A DNA stretch of 14,150 bases from contig CAZMMV010000042.1 in assembly GCA_964567475.1 (NCBI GenBank), forward strand, positions 1 through 14,150, in the 5' to 3' direction. The DNA comes from CAZMMV01 sp964567475 (lineage in GTDB: Bacteria > Bacillota > Clostridia > Tissierellales > Tissierellaceae). The notes below the pieces were generated by a model. The model ran no database searches, was not told where the DNA came from, and saw only the letters and a program-made list of their open reading frames with translations. The translations under genes and the position numbers were made by a program. This document shows, one piece after another, positions 13,882 through 14,150 of the stretch (its first letter is position 1; every line of letters begins with the position of its first letter).

Positions 13882-14013
13882 CTTGATGTTTTATACGATG
13901 AGTTTCTAGATTATATGTTATCAGAGAAAAATGCAGCAGATTTTACTATTGATAGTTATGCCCTAGATTACAATGTACTAGGATATATATTTAAATCCAT
14001 TGTCAAAGAATAA
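13882..14013 (+). pseudogene. Fragment resembling the N-terminus of a tyrosine recombinase (XerD/integrase)
   Basis: A stop-free stretch of 43 codons directly after the symporter, in another frame, encodes LDVLYDEFLDYMLSEKN, then TIDSYALDYNVLGYIF. This resembles the SAM-like core-binding domain of tyrosine recombinases (pattern FLxYL-EKN-xTIxSYxxDL). There is no start codon or ribosome binding site before it; the only ATG (13915-13917) falls inside the domain. The catalytic domain is absent and a stop follows at 14011-14013. It is probably a relic. The match is by pattern only, and a chance open frame or another helical domain is possible. Confidence 0.4.
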
Positions 14014-14039
14014 TACTACAAAATAGCACTATAGTTAAA

Positions 14040-14076
14040 AAACCAGGTAAATAACATTACTAAATTTACCTGGTTT
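14040..14076. terminator. Rho-independent terminator between the symporter and the right-edge gene
   Basis: AAACCAGGTAAAT and ATTTACCTGGTTT form a 13-bp perfect stem with an 11-base loop. The T run is better on the minus strand (GGTTTTTT), so it mainly ends the gene at the right edge, but it could also stop the symporter transcript. Confidence 0.85.
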
Positions 14077-14077
14077 C

Positions 14078-14150
14078 TTATCTTCTATTTTTTATAAATT
14101 TAGAAAACTCTTCTCTAATCACAATACAATCCTCATCAAGTATTTTGTAA
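14078..14150 (-). CDS. C-terminal end of an unidentified gene (5' part outside the window)
   Basis: The last 23 codons of a minus-strand gene end in TAA at 14078-14080. They encode YKILDEDCIVIREEFSKFI followed by KNRR, a charged helical tail. The reading is supported by protein-like composition and by a strong terminator starting right after the stop. Too little is visible to name a family. Confidence 0.55.
   Translation of the reverse strand, partial: YKILDEDCIVIREEFSKFIKNRR

Overview
The window is AT-rich DNA from an anaerobic, endospore-forming member of the Clostridia. The spoIIAA-spoIIAB-sigF and spoVAA-spoVAB-spoVAC genes require a spore former. The FolD subtype, the paired NhaC-type carriers and a close homologue of the Clostridioides difficile methyltransferase CamA suggest the Peptostreptococcales/Tissierellales side of the class. 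That placement is inferred from remembered family features, not from a search.

Layout, 1 to 14150. Almost everything is on the minus strand, so transcription runs from right to left. Positions 1-1720 hold the start of a spoVA operon (spoVAC cut by the window edge, spoVAB, spoVAA) led by an unrecognised 55-residue membrane protein and a possible sigma-G promoter. Positions 1717-3350 hold the spoIIA operon: anti-anti-sigma factor, anti-sigma kinase and sigma-F, with a sigma-H-type promoter, a 0A box and a terminator at the end. Positions 3378-4363 hold folD as a single-gene unit with its own promoter, a large palindrome over the -10 box and terminators on both sides. Positions 4375-7585 hold two tandem, closely related NhaC-superfamily carriers, each with its own promoter and possible operator. 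Positions 7586-8432 are about 850 bases without an intact gene, holding a 10-bp tandem repeat, a promoter-like site and a possible decayed reading frame.

Positions 8433-9230 encode a membrane-anchored NlpC/P60 peptidoglycan hydrolase. Positions 9327-11306 encode the CamA-like orphan adenine methyltransferase. Positions 11401-12285 encode a cation diffusion facilitator. After a 331-base divergent intergenic region, a glutamate/aspartate-type symporter runs on the plus strand (12617-13876). A fragment resembling the N-terminus of a tyrosine recombinase follows it, then a terminator and the last codons of an unidentified minus-strand gene at the right edge.

How the genes fit together. SpoIIAA, SpoIIAB and SigF form the partner-switching module that switches on forespore transcription after septation. 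The spoVA genes, normally a later forespore target (sigma-G in Bacillus), load dipicolinic acid into the spore. The methyltransferase is the most interesting gene: its C. difficile relative methylates CAAAAA and affects sporulation, and such sites lie next to both sporulation promoters here. The other genes are housekeeping or transport functions: one-carbon metabolism, sodium-coupled transport, metal efflux, acidic amino-acid uptake and wall remodelling. I found no CRISPR array, tRNA, rRNA, intact insertion sequence or recognisable riboswitch.
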